DNA of 64,000 bases from Gambelia wislizenii (Eukaryota > Chordata > Lepidosauria > Squamata > Crotaphytidae). Position 1 is the stretch's first letter. Every line of letters begins with the position of its first letter. The stretch covers positions 221,391,001 through 221,455,000 of the forward strand of contig JAUMIR010000004.1 of assembly GCA_030847615.1 (NCBI GenBank), given 5' to 3'. Positions 45,353 to 55,990 of this stretch are shown in pieces. The notes under the pieces were generated by a model. It saw nothing but the letters and a program-made list of their open reading frames with translations, was not told where the DNA came from and made no database searches. Position numbers and translations under genes: made by a program.

Positions 45353-45700
45353 GGACTTTACCAGACGTGGCAAAAATCGCATGAAAATGACTTCATGATA
45401 GTGTGAATGGGCCCCACTATTGCACAACATCCTCGTGCTCGCGTATTCATCCTGTGCTCCAGCTGCAAATAAGGCATCACTTTCTATTTACAGGACAAGC
45501 TGTCAATTGCTCTCAATATCCCTTTTTTATGGTATTGAAGAGCATCTGAAAACACATTCTGCTGTAATCACAAGATTACAGCATGAATGGGCGGTCCTCT
45601 TTCGTGCCTCCCTGTTGTCAGTAAGAAAACTTCAGGATGATAACAGGAATTCCATGCACAGGTTGTTCTTTGTATGAACTCTCCCAGTTAGTTGGCATGT
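45353..45700. mobile_element. MITE left end, GGACTTTACCAGAC family
   Basis: Starts GGACTTTACCAGACGTGG after tta at 45350-45352. The internal block agctgtcaattgctctcaatatc resembles 42269-42886. The right end was not found, so the boundary is arbitrary. Confidence 0.5.
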
Positions 45701-46200
45701 TTTTAGGTTTGTTTAACTGTTTGTTCATTTACTTTGTAAATTAAGGGTCATGTATTTCCCCCTCTCCAGCCGGGCCCCACAGCTCCAAGCCTTTGACTCC
45801 TTTCACTCACCTTGCCCTTTTCCCCTCTTAATTTCTCCCTGAATTGGGTACTTGGACCTATCGTGGACCAGTGGTGATATTGTTTTGGTGAGTTTGCTGT
45901 AATAAGCATGACTTTATCAGACTTGATAGGATTGGCCAGAGACAGTTTAAAAAAACAGAATAACAAGTATAAGTTTATTAAAACACAGTAAGGCAACACA
46001 TTAAACTCTGAACATTCTATTCTTTCACAGCCCTCCAAAACCAGTCAGTTTCCCCCCTCATTGACTGTTCTGTCTCTATTACAGCTCTTCCTTTGGCTTA
46101 TCTTGTCAGCTTTTCCCTATCTGGTTGCTGACAGAGACAAGCCTCAGTTCTGTAACATTTCTTCCCCACAGGCACCCCCTTCACAAAATTCCCTGAGCTT

Positions 46201-46360
46201 TTCCTTGGTTTTTTTCCGGGCTGTGAGGCTGTGTTCTGGAAGTTTGTTTCTGATGTTTCACCTGCATCTGTGGCTGGAAGATGCCAGCCACAGATGGAGG
46301 TGAAACATCAGAAACAAACTTCCAGAACACGGCCTCACAGCCTGGAAAAAAACCAAGGAA
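46201..46360. repeat. Near-perfect palindrome, 77-bp arms and 6-bp loop
   Basis: Arms 46201-46277 and 46284-46360 differ at three positions. Each arm is one copy of the repeat seen singly at 5243-5395. It is followed by ctgtgaaggccttcgactt. Confidence 0.92.
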
Positions 46361-46639
46361 AATCGATGGATGCCAGCTGTGAAGGCCTTCGACTTCACAT
46401 TCCCTGAGCTGTGATTGGCTGCCTTCAGCCAGGCTTCCCAGCTCCTCCTTCACACTCACAGTTTACAGACTCCTAATGCCTGATAACCCTATCTTAAAAA
46501 AGGTATTTCAAACTTATTTTTCATATGGCTCGAATTAGAAAAAGCATAAAACTGGGAATGTTTTTAGCTGCAAATCATATATGTATGCATGTGTGTTTCT
46601 TCTTGTTGTTAAATTGGTATGTTTGATATGTTTGCCAGT

Positions 46640-46885
46640 ACTGCAAGTCACCACGTTACCAGTTGGATTCCAGGGGGCTCCAAGGTTCACTCAGCCTTCC
46701 ATCCTTTCGTAGGTTGGTAAAATGAGTACCCAGCTTGTGCGGGCAATTAGCTAACACGCATTGGAAACTGCTTAATGCAGTGTAGATGTGTAAATTGCTG
46801 TTGCTTAAAAAATACAATTTGTAAGCCGCTCTGATAGCCTTGTGGCTGAAGAGTGGGGTATAAATAAAAAAATAAAATAAAAAAT
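46640..46885 (+). mobile_element. SINE with tRNA-like head and (AAAATA)n tail
   Basis: ttggattccagggggctccaaggttcactcagcc...gtaggttggtaaaatgagtacccag, then caattagctaacacgcattgg, aatttgtaagccgctctg and an A-rich tail. Confidence 0.75.
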
Positions 46886-47679
46886 TAATAAAATAAAATT
46901 TTATAATTACTAGGACACTTAGGGCTCATCTACATGAGCCAGGATAAACCAGCTCCCTGCCAGCATATCCTGGCTGTGGATCAGGCCCATTACTCTCCCA
47001 TTCGCTCCATGGAACAGCAGGAAGTCCTGATGGGCACGCTGATCCATTGCTTCAGCCGCCGCTGCTGCAATTTTTCTCAATGACTTGGAAGGCAGGAAGG
47101 GGAACCACAACATGTGGCTGAGACCCCCTTCATGTGGCTGAGACTCCTTCCTGCCTTACGTGGAGAGCCAGAGAGACTGCAGTAGCAGTGAGGGCTGGCC
47201 TACAGGGATGGACTCCTGTGGACATGTGGGGCCCAATCTGTTTTTTCCCCAGTGGTTACAGAGTAAACTGGGGTATTTAAAAAAAGTTTTATTGGGCCCT
47301 ACCCTACCCCACCTCCCTCCCCATTTCAGCCCCATATCTGCCCTGGGGGTGGTGAGGACTGTGCAGGGGCAGAACAGGGCAAATGCCTTGCAGCCATCAG
47401 GACTGCAGGGCTCTCAGATGGGGCAAGATGGGGTATTTTGTCTGTTTGGACAAGCCCTTAGTTTCAATTGTCTCCGTGAAAATGATTGTAACTTCAAACA
47501 CCAAAGTTTACCATGGCACTTCAAAATTAATGGCATAGTCCAACATATATCTATTTGGATGCTTTACTGAGTTCACCGGAACTTACATTCACATGCGTGT
47601 ATACAGAACCTAGGAACTGAAGGTATACATACTTACGGTATGTGGGAATAAATCCTATTAAGGTATCCACACTTACTGA

Positions 47680-47966
47680 GGACTTTAACTGGGGTGGGGT
47701 TCATAAAAAGTGCACCCCCTACCTGGCTGTCCCAATCTCACCCGGAAGTATTCTGCCAATTGATGCTGTGTTCACTGAGCACAATGGTGCAAAGTTTTAA
47801 ACGCTGGCAATGCTGGCAAAAAAGCAGCAGGGAAGATCAATTGATGGCTTGGCCCATCAATAAAAAGGAACTGCTTTTGGACAGGACATTATCGTGAAAG
47901 GATGATGTCATTTGATATGTGCACCTTTTCGTTATGATGCCATATTTGCCTGGTCTGATAAAGTCC
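47680..47966. mobile_element. MITE, deletion derivative of the long form (287 bp)
   Basis: Starts GGACTTTAACTGG and ends TGGTCTGATAAAGTCC, with flanks TGA and TTA. It keeps tacctggctgtcccaatctc, ggcaatgctggcaaaaaagc and gatggcttggcccatcaat from the 24316 element and lacks its left ~300 bases. Confidence 0.8.
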
Positions 47967-48418
47967 TTAGGAGGTAATCCTAATAGATTCAGAAACCTAC
48001 TGAATAGACATGTTTAGGAACATAACTTAAACCTGTTGGTCTTTATGACTTGGCAGTCATTTTCAACCCACTCCATCTTCCATGCCGCTCTAACTTGATC
48101 CAGGGTTTTCCTCTGCTCCTCATCAATACTTCTGATATGAGGCCGGGATAAGTAGAGAGTTTTCTTAATCTGTTTTCTTCAGTCTTCTCTCTTCATCCAT
48201 CTAGCTACAACCTTTACTCTTGGCTTTGTGCACCTTCCTGAAAATTGGAGGTGGAGGAAGAGTATGATATGGATGATGCCTGGCTGCCAAGAGCATCTGG
48301 GGTGAAATGGAATAGCCCTAATACCTTATTAGATTAATGTCATTGGGCTTTGGCTCCAAGTCTGAATTGATGATATTTAAGAAAGCCAGTTGAGTGACTG
48401 ATTAAAGATGGTAACCTA
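47967..48418. other. Intergenic DNA, no feature recognised
   Basis: No coding or repeat signature seen. Confidence 0.4.
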
Positions 48419-48634
48419 GGGTGCATCTACTCTGTAGAAATAATGCAGTTTGAAACCACTTTAACTGCCATGGCTCTAGCCTACAGAATCCTGGGATTTG
48501 TAGTGTGGTGAGGCACCAGCACTCTTTGGCAGAGAAGGCTAAAGACCTTGCAGAACTACAAATCCCACAATTATATAGGATGGAGCTATAAAGTGGTATC
48601 AGACTGCATTATTTCTACAGTGTAGATGCATCCC
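48419..48634. mobile_element. Foldback element GGGTGCATCTAC...GTAGATGCATCCC
   Basis: Inverted ends run through tctgtagaaataatgcagt / actgcattatttctacagtg and continue inwards to aatcctgggatttgtagt / actacaaatcccacaatta. The target duplication is at best TA. Confidence 0.85.
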
Positions 48635-48639
48635 TATAG

Positions 48640-50180
48640 GCCTTGTAGACTTTCACTGTGTCAAGGAGAATACTAACATGGACACATACTAGTGTATTCT
48701 GAGGCCCTATCAATACATAACTGGAAGGCTAAGTTTGCAGCTCCCAGATCAATGGATTCACTGCTTCTCTGGTAATCTGTGATGTATGGAATCACAAGGG
48801 ACAGTGGACATCATATAAATATTCCAGTGTCAGTTCGGATCAGATGGAGTAAGACTGGTATGTGCAGCATCCATCCATGTGAAGAGCCTATATGTTGCTA
48901 GAGAAAGCAGCAACTACACTAGTTGTGAATGAAGTGGGCCCAGAGGCTATGTGTATCTGCGATCAGCAAATTTCCTGGACTTGTCCTTGACATGATCTAG
49001 AGGTGCTCCCATATTATTTTTGTACTCACGCTTTGCACCTGGAGACAGAAATGATAACAAAGGGTGGGGGGAAAGATTGTATATACAGTACCATGTTACC
49101 ACATTAGTAGTAGGCTGTAGCTTCAAGGGAGTGATGGAAATTTCCACCCACTAAGGATCTGGCCCCTTTCTACCTGACAACCCAAATTTTGCTTTGCTCT
49201 GTCATTGCTAGTGGTAACAGTGCATAGAAAATCTTCATGAAAATGAAAACTATTGGGCACCATTCAGTGTCAGGTATTCTGTACCTCAAAGCGGTAGGGA
49301 AAAGTATGTTCTTTTTTACTTAGCGCTGAAATAAATGGCATTGTTATTTCTACTGTTTTTATTGTCAGCATTTTTAGCTCCACAGCAATGATTTAGACAG
49401 GCTTCCCTAACCCATAACTGAACATCTAGTCCTCTTGGGGGAAAAAAAGTAAAAAATAAAAGAGGGAGGGGAAGAACCCATGGCTAGACTGAAATGCATT
49501 ACAGCACATGGAATGGAACTGACTCAAGGCTACAAGTAGAATGAAAAATGTCTTTGTTCTGCATATAACAGAGGGTGGGTTTCACCTAAAAATGATTTTT
49601 TCTGACATATCAACCTCTGGATCCTTTCCTGTTCTCCAGACAATACAAATACAAGAATAGTCAAACTCAGCCTCTAAATGATTTTTTTAAAAAACCCTCA
49701 AAATCATGCATATGACTTGCTCATCCTACTGTGAAATTAAATACCTCAGAGCTGGACTCAGCAGACAAGAGAATTTATGAGTATACGGAGTCAGATGCTA
49801 CAAAACTGGTATGAGGAAATTAAAGCTACAGTTCGACATACCATTCTTGCCATTGAGTTTCAAGACCAATTCATGCTGAAGAACTCTGTGAACAGTGCTC
49901 TTCTGTTGTTTATTCTTAGGGTCAAACTACACATTATGTTATGTTCCATAGCACACAGTTCTCCCATCCTTCCTTCTATAGGCATGCAGGATCCTGACCC
50001 AGATTAGGAACACCCCAAGTGGGGAAAGGAGATTACATTTTTCCTCCTCTGCCACTTCTCCCCCCAAATTCCTCTCCTCAACCCCATCAGTATGATAGTT
50101 TATAAAAAATAAAAAATAGCCTCAAGCCCATAAGGAATGGCTTTAGGTTCCATAGGAATCCAATGAGTAGGCTGATCTAA
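48640..50180. other. Intergenic DNA, no feature recognised
   Basis: AT-rich and apparently unique; no exon supported. Confidence 0.4.
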
Positions 50181-50187
50181 TGACTGA

Positions 50188-50409
50188 GGCTGCTCCCACA
50201 CTGCAGAAATAATGCAGTTTGACACTGCTTTAACTATCATGGCTCCATCCTATGGAATACTGAGATTTGTAGCTTGTTGTAACACTAGAGCTCTTTGACA
50301 GAGAAGGCTAACTATCTCACAAAACTACAAACCCCAGAATTCCGTAGCATTGAGCCATGGCAGTTAAAGCGGTGTCAGACTGCATTATTTCTGCAGTGTG
50401 GCTGCAGCC
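50188..50409. mobile_element. Foldback element GGCTGCTCCCACACTGCAG (222 bp) with TGA duplication
   Basis: Inverted ends GGCTGCTCCCACACTGCAG and CTGCAGTGTGGCTGCAGCC. TGA at 50185-50187 and 50410-50412. Same internal arms as 48419-48634. The 3-bp target points to PIF/Harbinger. Confidence 0.88.
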
Positions 50410-50419
50410 TGAGTGAGTT

Positions 50420-51955
50420 AAGAGCCTGTCAAAGACATGGGTGTGTCCCTGCTGGTACACCTTTGCTTGCTTGCTACATTAAACCTTTCTCACCTATATT
50501 TTACAAACTCTCCCTTGACCAAAGTCACACAGGAAACAGACTTGCTCAGCAAGGCTGGGCAGAAAGTGGTCTGATGCCACCTTTACCTATGTGCCAGAGC
50601 AACCATTGTCCTAGGAATTTTGAGTTGATCCTTGACTATACATGCAGTTGAAGAAAGTTGTAAAAATAGATTGCATCACTTTTGGATGCAAGTGGAGGGA
50701 GGGGTATCATTTTTAATTCTTCCCCAGGTGAAAAAACCACAACCAAAGAAAAAACAAACTACCATGTCAGGGAGAAATTTTCTACTTTGCCATTTGCCAC
50801 TCTGCAATATTTGTGTGTGCATGTGTGTATTTAACAACTGTGTATTTTAAAAGCAAGAAGTGGAACAACGTTCTTTCTGCTACTGCTACTACCACTACCA
50901 CTACTAATGGAATATGAGCCTTGTTTACTGTTTACATTTATATGCAACCTTCCCTCCAATTTACATTTACACCCCACCTTTTCTTATGGTGAGCCTAACT
51001 GTCTTCTGGTATGTAGACTAGGCTCAAGTTTAGAACCTGTTCTGAATATATTACCTTTGTGAATGTGACAATATTTTACTTTCTCGTGATTCATTTTCCA
51101 TTTGGCCAGCTGAGGTCACTGTGGTACCATATCTGTGAAAAAATGTCCTGTTTTTTGGTGGTTTAAAAAAAACAAACAGATAAGCAAGCACCTTGCTGGT
51201 TGTGGTAAGAGCAACAGCAACATAATCTTTACCTCAGTTTATATAAAAAAAAACGAGGACTAACTGACTGTTGTAATTTTGATGGAGATTTACCTGTAGG
51301 CAATGCAGCAATCAAACTCACACTGTTAAGGGAAGGCTGATGGAGTTAATGAATGCAGTTTAATTGTTCATCACAACAGACTGAAGGTGGATTCTCTGAC
51401 TGAGAATATACAATCAATTTTTTTGTTGTTGGCAAGGAAATAAATTTGGGGAAACTTTCCCTCTTCCCCCACCCCCATCTATTTGTTCCAGTACACTGGT
51501 GAACTAAAATGCAGACATTTTGTTCACAAGCAGCACTACAGAAAAAAGTATTGTGGTGCAATCAGCCATACTAATACTTGCATCTAACAACATATTAAAA
51601 CACCCCCAATGCACAATTAAAACAATCCTTTTGCCTTGTTCCACTGCTTTGAGAGGAACATTTGTTGGTAGCATCATAAGAGAGATTCTTTTGGTGGTTA
51701 CTTTCAGACTAATGAGTTCCTTACCAAGGGTGACTAAGCTGGTGCACTCCCTGCCTTCCTTCTGTCAGTAGGCAAAGGCCTTTTTGTTGCTGGTGTGTGC
51801 GCACGTGTGTCTTTGGTAATTTGGCTGGCTTGCTGAGGGACATGGTTTTAACTGTGTGTACACTGTTCTTTGTTTCACTGTTTTTTAAAAAGTCTTATGT
51901 TTTAACTAATCTGTTTTCTGTTTCAGCTATCCTTGTTTTATTTGATTATACTGTT
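50420..51955. other. Intergenic DNA, no feature recognised
   Basis: Low-complexity patches only (tactgctactaccactacc near 50880). Confidence 0.4.
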
Positions 51956-51960
51956 CACTT

Positions 51961-52176
51961 TGTTGTTATGTGCCTTCAAGTTGACTCTGAATTAGGGCGA
52001 TCCTATCATAGTGCTTTCTTGGCAAGATTTATGCAGAGGAGGTTTGCCATTCACTTCCTCTTCTCCTGAAAAAAGTGTGATTTGCCAAGGTCAATCAGTG
52101 GACTTCCACGGCAGAGTGGGTCTTCCCAAGTTCTAGTGCAACATTTTCAAACCGCTACATCATGCTGACTCTTATT
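51961..52176 (-). mobile_element. tRNA-derived SINE (Sauria-type), diverged
   Basis: tgttgttatgtgccttcaagttgactc at the 3' side and aaccgctacatcatgctgac at the head side, in reverse orientation. The B box is decayed. Confidence 0.8.
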
Positions 52177-52785
52177 GTTAGCTACCTTTTTGTTTTCTAT
52201 TTTTTTGGTGGCGGGGAAAGAACAGCAGAGTGCAAATCTATCAAAAAGATGAATATTCTAAGCTATTTTAAGATGAACAGTCCATTGACCATACAGGTTT
52301 CCCACAGACCTGCTTAACTGTTATAGCGTTCCTCTATAACATTCAGTATTTTGTAGAAAAGTAAAATTCTGATCAGAAACTGGAATCATTTTCAGCCAGC
52401 CTCTCATGCATTTATACATTTTGTTGAATGCCTTCTCTGTATCAAGAAAAGCTTCTAACAGTGGGTTCCTGAGTCTGCAGTGCTATGCCCACTTATCTGG
52501 GAGTCAGCTCCACTGGGTTCAATGGCACTTCTTCTGAGTAGATGTGTATTGAATTGCACTGTTAGACTGGAATATAGTTTGTGCGCTATGCTGGTATGAC
52601 TACACCAGTGTAGGTGGTAATGGCAGGTGGAAAAAAAGGCAGCAGGTGCAGTAACCATGAGGGAAGGAAGATGCTGGAGAAATAGATGGCTCAGAAGTAG
52701 CAGATACTGCCTGTCTTCTCTCAACAAAGTAGTGTCCCAACAAAATTCCAGACTGTATTTGCTTTGTATTGAACACTGTGGCATT
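52177..52785. other. Intergenic DNA, no feature recognised
   Basis: No gene or element could be supported. Confidence 0.35.
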
Positions 52786-52888
52786 ACTAAGGCTGGTGTC
52801 ACCCCTTCTTCCGATGGTGTCACCCCTCCTTCCGATAGTGTCACCTGGTGCGGTTTAGCCTCTTTGCACCCCCCTAGTGCTGCCACTG
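52786..52888. mobile_element. hAT-like terminus (fragment)
   Basis: tgtcaccccttcttccgatgg is repeated in tandem twice. The end ctagtgctgccactg matches 5519-5604. Confidence 0.55.
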
Positions 52889-52905
52889 ATTGAACATGAA
52901 ACTGA

Positions 52906-53507
52906 GGGCCCGTCTACATGGTAAAAAAAATACGTACGGCGTTTGGAAGATCGATCATGTGTACACACAGCCTTTCGGATGCATACATGTCATTTAGAAG
53001 GGGGGCTAGCGAATTCCCTGTAAACTACGTGGATTTGGCGTTCGGGAGGATTAGTGAATCTCGACCTAAAATCTATACAGCCATTTGTATTGTTGATGGT
53101 CTGTACACCCCATTCGCACACATACGAACAGGCAGTGTAATCTGATTGGCTGGCAGAGCACAAGGGGCGGGGCTAGCAAAGAGGAGAATTGGGGGTGGTC
53201 GCCATGTTGGATTCCTGGCTAACCGAGAGTCTGGTAAGTCCATGATTCTTATTCCTTTTTATTTTATATTGTAAATGTGGAAAACCAACTGTCCGCATAA
53301 CAGGCACCTTTTAAAATAAAGTTTTAAAAAGAGGCGGGAGATTTAAAACCGCCACTTGGCTCGCTCGCTCTAGCCAGCTGGGCAAGGGGAGAGTCATATG
53401 GAGTTTAGGGGGTGGGAATCATGTAGGCGGATCATACACATACGAACAGCTGCCTTTTCGGATTTTTTACCCCCAAACGGATTTTTTTAAATCGTGTAGA
53501 TGGGGCC
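52906..53507. mobile_element. PIF/Harbinger-like element (602 bp) with promoter-like interior
   Basis: Inverted ends GGGCCCGTCTACATGG and CGTGTAGATGGGGCC, with TGA at 52903-52905 and 53508-53510. CpG-rich compared with its surroundings. The interior holds an inverted CCAAT box, a GC box, a YY1-like site and a GTAAGT donor. No transposase frame is present. Confidence 0.85.
53144..53240 (+). promoter_or_regulatory. Promoter-like module inside the 52906-53507 element
   Basis: In order: gattggc (inverted CCAAT) at 53144-53150, GGGGCGGGGC at 53164-53173, CGCCATGTTGG (YY1-like) at 53200-53210, and splice donor CTG|GTAAGT after 53233. The arrangement resembles a TATA-less promoter with a short first exon. 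Function is inference. Confidence 0.45.
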
Positions 53508-53629
53508 TGAGAACCAGAGGAATAAGATAAGCAGTTTACCTTCTGAAAATAAAGGACAGGATGACCCTTGTATCTGCAGGACTGGTACTTGTCATTTCAC
53601 TTATCTGCGTCTGAAAAAATATGTTCTCC

Positions 53630-54350
53630 CTAGGCATTTTCTAGGTCCTCCAGTGCAATTCTATGGCATGCTTCCATCAGATGTTGACCATAGAGTCATG
53701 CTGGAGGACCTAGAAAATGCCTAGAGAGGTGTTCTCTCTAGGAATCTCTAGGTCCTTCAGTGCAATTCTATCATATGCTTGGGCTGGAAGTCATTCATTT
53801 CAATAGGGTTTGCTATTATCAGTGGTTTCAGGGCAACTAAAATGGTGAAAGGTCTGGAAACGATGCCTTATGAGGAGAGACTTAGGGAGCTGGGTATGTT
53901 TAGCCTGGAAAAAAGATGGTTAAGAGGCGATATGATAGCCCTGTTTAAGTATTTGAGGGGATGTCATGCTGAGGATGGAGCAGGCTTGTTTTCTGCTGCT
54001 CCAGAGACTGGAACACGGAGCAATGGGTGCAAGCTCCAGGAACAGAGATTCCACCTCAACATGAGGAGGAACTTTTTGACAGTAAGAGCTGTTCGGCAGT
54101 GGAACACACTCCCTTGGAGCGTGGTGGGGTCTCCTTCCTTGGAGGTCTTTAAACAGAGGCTGGATGGCCATCTGTCGGGGATGCTTTGATCAAGATTTCC
54201 TGCGTGGCAGGGGGGTTGGACTGGATGGCCCTCGTGGTCTCTTCCAACTCTGCAATTCTATGATTCTATGATTCTATGATTCACCTTTCCATGGTAAGTC
54301 CAGGAATGCATCCCCTGTAGATATGGGGGTTGAGGATATGGGGAACACAG
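53630..54350 (-). mobile_element. Tigger/pogo-like element (diverged) split by CR1
   Basis: The left part ctaggcattttctaggtcctcc...gggtttgctattatcagtgg is the reverse of the interior seen at 17377 and 40335. The right part after 54283 (catcccctgtagatatggggg) resembles the terminal region. An internal duplication (ggtcctccagtgcaattctat / ggtccttcagtgcaattctat) is visible. Confidence 0.6.
53830..54282 (+). mobile_element. CR1 3' end, young copy
   Basis: Starts gggcaactaaaatggtgaaagg. An open frame runs to SGML, followed by the 3' UTR and three ATTCTATGA-type units. Inserted in the Tigger-like relic. Confidence 0.93.
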
Positions 54351-54389
54351 GACAGTAATTGGGTCCCTATCTAGGTTCAGTATCATTTA

Positions 54390-55002
54390 GGACATTATTA
54401 GATGTGGACGAAAAAATCCACCTCCTCTCGCTATGTCCCCTCCCACCCCACTCTTGTCCCTGTAGCACTTTAAAAATTAATTTTTCAGATCTACCTTAAT
54501 GGTAGATTAAAAAGTGCTCCCCTCCCCTCCGGCATCGCAGGAGTGAATGGAGGTCTCGCTGAGCCCCATTCACTTCCTGGAAACAAAATTTCAGCCATTC
54601 TTGCTAGAGAACAATTGCACGGGAAATTTAAAAATGAAATGAAAAATACAGTACAAGGTTAAAAGTTAAAGCAAGCACAGAAACACATTAAAAAAACAAC
54701 ACACAAAGTAACTGAGGGAGGGGTGGAAAGTGTGTCACTTACCTCAATGTCCCAATCTGGACAGCAAATATTTGGCACAGACTCCTTGTTATGCTGGCAT
54801 TGCGCCAGCATAACAGGACACCTTTTCACACGCCCATCATTCCGTGACAGAAACGGCTTAAGTCGTCAATAAAAAGGAGCAGGGGGGAGTGGAACAAGCA
54901 TGCGGGCATAATGTCACAGGGATGACGTTGTCTGAAAAATTAGTCCTGTAGCAACGTCCTGTTGTCCCTGTGGTGGGATTTTTGGTACGTTTGATAATCT
55001 CC
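54390..55002. mobile_element. MITE related to the GGACTTWTCAGAC family (613 bp)
   Basis: Outer ends GGACATTATTAGATG...gaaaaaatccacc and ggtgggatttttggtacg...GATAATCTCC pair imperfectly. The interior shares cttacctcaatgtcccaatctgg and ggcttaagtcgtcaat with 24316. A second terminus-like motif, gtctgaaaaattagtcc, lies inside at about 54932-54950. Confidence 0.65.
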
Positions 55003-55689
55003 ATACTACTAGAGCTGTTAGTAGCTTTTCACATTTTTAATGGCTTCAGTCAGCATGTTCAAGAACTAATTACCAACTAATCAGGGAACTTCTGCTACCA
55101 CTTTGGAGAAAGTGCATCTAGTCCTGGGGCTGTACACATTTTCATATCTTTAATTGTTATTTGAATTTCCTCTGTTTTGAGGAGTTTTAATAATGCTGTC
55201 TGATGTTCATACAAAGTAGGTAAGTGCAATCCCAAGAAGTAAACTTACATAGATTTTTCTCTGTGGATGTTTCATATGGCCTCATTTAGTCCAGTATGTA
55301 ATCTGAATAATTGCTAGTTAATAGCTCTGGACTGTAGAAAAAGATGATTTGCAAACTTTCTAGTGGTACTGATTTTGTTATTGATTTTTAAAAAGGGAAT
55401 ATTACTTTTAGCTTTACTCTTAAGAGTCAATACTTTCCTGGCTGTCTACCTGTTTCCCAGTATTTCTGTTTGAAAGATGGCATCGTATTTTTGGCCTTTT
55501 GCATATGAGTTTTGCATATGAATAGCCAAGCTATTCAGGTGAGATTATAAAGGAGCTGCATCATGCTTTCCTTTCATTATGTAGCTCTTATTCTATCTGA
55601 GATTCAAAGTCTGAGTTCCCTTTGCTGCTGCTGCTTTTTTGCAATGAGGCATGCAAGATCAATCTGCCAAAACAAAATAACTTTAGAGC
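55003..55689. other. Intergenic DNA, no feature recognised
   Basis: No element or exon supported. Confidence 0.35.
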
Positions 55690-55805
55690 AGGAATGAGGA
55701 TGAACATGTGGTCCTTCAGATGTTGCTAATGGGGGAAGGGTGATGGGAGTTACAATCCAAAAGCCTCTGGAGGACTACATGTTCCTCACACCTGGTTTTG
55801 AGAGT
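55690..55805. repeat. Short foldback repeat of the gatgggagttacaatcc type
   Basis: gtggtccttcagatgttgc and gatgggagttacaatccaaaagcctctggagg, the usual block of this family. Confidence 0.5.
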
Positions 55806-55990
55806 CCCACAAAATCATGGGAATTAAAACTATTTATTACTAGGTATCCATAGAATTGGGCTTTGAATATCAATGAAAGGTCTCCATATAGTAAGAGAAA
55901 AATGAAATGTTTTTGGGCTTTAAAGAATGCACGAAAAAGTGGAATGACTGGAACCATTTTCAGCAGAAATCAAATAAGTTAACTGTTAAC

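Noticed and set aside
45905..45935. gactttatcagacttgatagg, a MITE-terminus-like motif
   Set aside because: It lacks the leading GG, has no partner end in the right orientation and no flanking duplication.
46919..47160. Possible Harbinger-like left end (agggctcatctacatgagcc)
   Set aside because: No matching right end or target duplication was found nearby.
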